A stretch of DNA of 64,000 nucleotides from Eretmocerus hayati (taxonomy: Eukaryota; Arthropoda; Insecta; Hymenoptera; Aphelinidae): positions 97,993,338 to 98,057,337 of the forward strand of contig CM056744.1 of NCBI GenBank assembly GCA_029851415.1. The letters are read 5' to 3'. Shown piece after piece: positions 62,848-64,000 of this stretch. The translations under genes and the position numbers were made by a program. Position 1 is the first letter of the stretch, and each line of letters opens with the position of its first letter. The notes beneath the pieces are model-generated. The model saw nothing but the letters and a program-made list of their open reading frames with translations. It had not been told where the DNA came from and ran no database searches.

Positions 62848-63827
62848 CTAGTTCCATGATTCAAAAGTTTTAACGTCGCATTCACAGGGCTTGCCTAAAC
62901 ATTTTGTGGTATCGACTGCTACCCACTTTTCTTCGTCGGTGAAAGAGCACTTGTATTTACACAGTTCTTCCATACAGTAAAGGACTATGAAAATCAAGGG
63001 AAAAATCTATAAGTACACTCATTTTCATTCGATTCAGTGACTTTTAAAATTCTACACATGAATTCAAATTTTGTCTTCAATCTCAAAACTGTTCCCTTTC
63101 CTTATTCCACTATTCAACAATTCAACCCTGAATCACATTTCCCTCAGAGTCTTTCAGAACGTTAAGACTATTTTTCATCAAGAAAAGCTGCTCCAGCCTG
63201 AATTTTCATTCAACAATAGATGAAAAGCTCTGGATCAAAGCTTATAAGAAATGGATCTTAACTACTCGTGAGTTGATAAATCATACGTGGAATTCAACAT
63301 GATATTCAGTCTCTATTTCTCATTTTGATAGATCGTACACCACTACATCAAATCAGGTGATAGTTGATGAACGCTATTGACAAAATTAAATCAGGGACTG
63401 TCATATAGATAATGATCTTGTTTTTCCAAAGGTCAGAATGGGCCCCTACAGCTCTCGTCAGAAACTGTCGAATTGACTTCAGATAAATTCCTCATTTGAA
63501 AAATGGAGATGAAAATTCCGAAATGTATGGTAGCCTGGCCATTTCCAGAATCCAAAATTCATTGAATAGTGAGGATTCATTCAATACCAGTCAATGAAAC
63601 CTTTACGTTCAGATGAAGCAACTCAACCTCTCAATCAAAATCGTTTACCCCAAACTATGATAGATAGATCAATTATTTTACGAAAGCACCAAGCCATCGT
63701 GAATATAATTTTAATTCTCTTTCAGACATAAAATAACGAAGTCTAGAAAAAAAAACTCACCTTCTTTGGAATAAGCTACGCAAAAGAGCGCCAAAGCAAA
63801 AGATAATATGATAGGTAGTTGTTTCAT
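62848..63827 (-). CDS. small secreted six-cysteine peptide, copy B (CSαβ-like)
   Basis: Two-exon paralogue of copy A, giving a 67-residue precursor. Exon 1 is 63827-63761 (67 bases) and encodes MKQ, a hydrophobic core and a small-residue cleavage region (VAYS); its donor is GTGAGT. Intron 1 is 776 bases, phase 1. Exon 2 is 62984-62848, with acceptor TTTTCATAG and stop TAG. Cysteine spacing is identical to copy A, C-x4-C-x3-C-x15-C-x4-C-x-C, with shared LCKY-x-C and a C-[DE]-C ... [YF]-E-S ending. Most other residues differ, so selection appears to hold the scaffold while the loops diverge. Net charge is closer to neutral than in copy A. Gene structure, strand and spacing indicate tandem duplication. 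The family may continue beyond the right edge. Function is unknown. Confidence 0.8.
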
Positions 63828-64000
63828 CTTTCCAGAACCGTAGTTGGATTACCAATGGACTCACGAGATGTCTCAGTTCTAATAAATACAGTGTTTTCAA
63901 AGGAGTTTATGTTGTTCTCTCGTTCCACAAGCGTATGAGAGTGGGGATGCAATTGGTTTCATTGTGTTTTCGATTGACTTATAGTCCGGGGTCTAGGTAG

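Overview
This window looks like nuclear DNA of an arthropod, most probably an insect and possibly a parasitoid hymenopteran. The order is a guess; the eukaryotic assignment is not. Evidence is spliced genes with GT/AG introns, AATAAA signals, an eight-finger C2H2 protein, an R1/I-like non-LTR retrotransposon end, a tRNA-derived SINE, many foldback/MITE-like palindromes and abundant microsatellites on an AT-rich background. Only about 5% of the window is convincingly coding. No rRNA, intact functional tRNA, CRISPR or bacterial-type operon was seen.

Genes, all on the minus strand. (1) 29972-27726: a three-exon C2H2 zinc-finger gene, with every intron in phase 1 and a poly(A) signal at 27645-27640. 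(2) 27178-26598, just downstream: two phase-1 exons whose first resembles exon 2 of the zinc-finger gene. They are either a tandem paralogue without fingers or alternative 3' exons of the same locus. (3) 36453-36072: an intronless orphan ORF with a signal-peptide-like start. (4) 63827-62848 and 61820-61340: a tandem pair of two-exon genes for small secreted six-cysteine peptides. Both share the spacing C-x4-C-x3-C-x15-C-x4-C-x-C and a phase-1 intron after the signal peptide. This pair is the most interesting coding find.

The rest is dominated by repeats. 1-170 and 49600-50815 carry an AGACCGAACT-type degenerate repeat. 1695-3289 is a large foldback cluster. 10230-13040 holds two direct copies of one dispersed repeat, one carrying a MITE. 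17850-18420 and 19985-20150 are AAGTACCG-type repeats. 18611-19310 holds tRNA-headed SINE copies, head to head. 21600-22880 is a low-complexity CpG- and CT-rich island, with similar islands near 15.1-15.5, 46.7-47.2, 51.7-52.1, 54.1-55.1 and 59.6-60.1 kb. 31.0-32.0 kb carries a dispersed 20-bp motif array. 33.3, 36.6, 40.3, 41.1, 46.1, 49.1 and 58.6 kb hold separate palindromic elements. 35.06-35.9 kb has two head-to-tail retroelement 3' tails. 37.24-37.87 kb is a putative LTR with a primer-binding site. 38.1 and 55.1-55.8 kb are related LINE 3' ends, the second sitting inside a (GA)n tract. 42.53-43.55 kb is a 1-kb inverted-repeat element inserted into an older repeat whose uninterrupted relative lies at 38.85-39.3 kb.

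The genes do not form an evident pathway. The zinc-finger locus is a putative nuclear regulator and the peptide pair is a small secreted family. Assignments rest on reading the sequence and remembered family features; no search was run.
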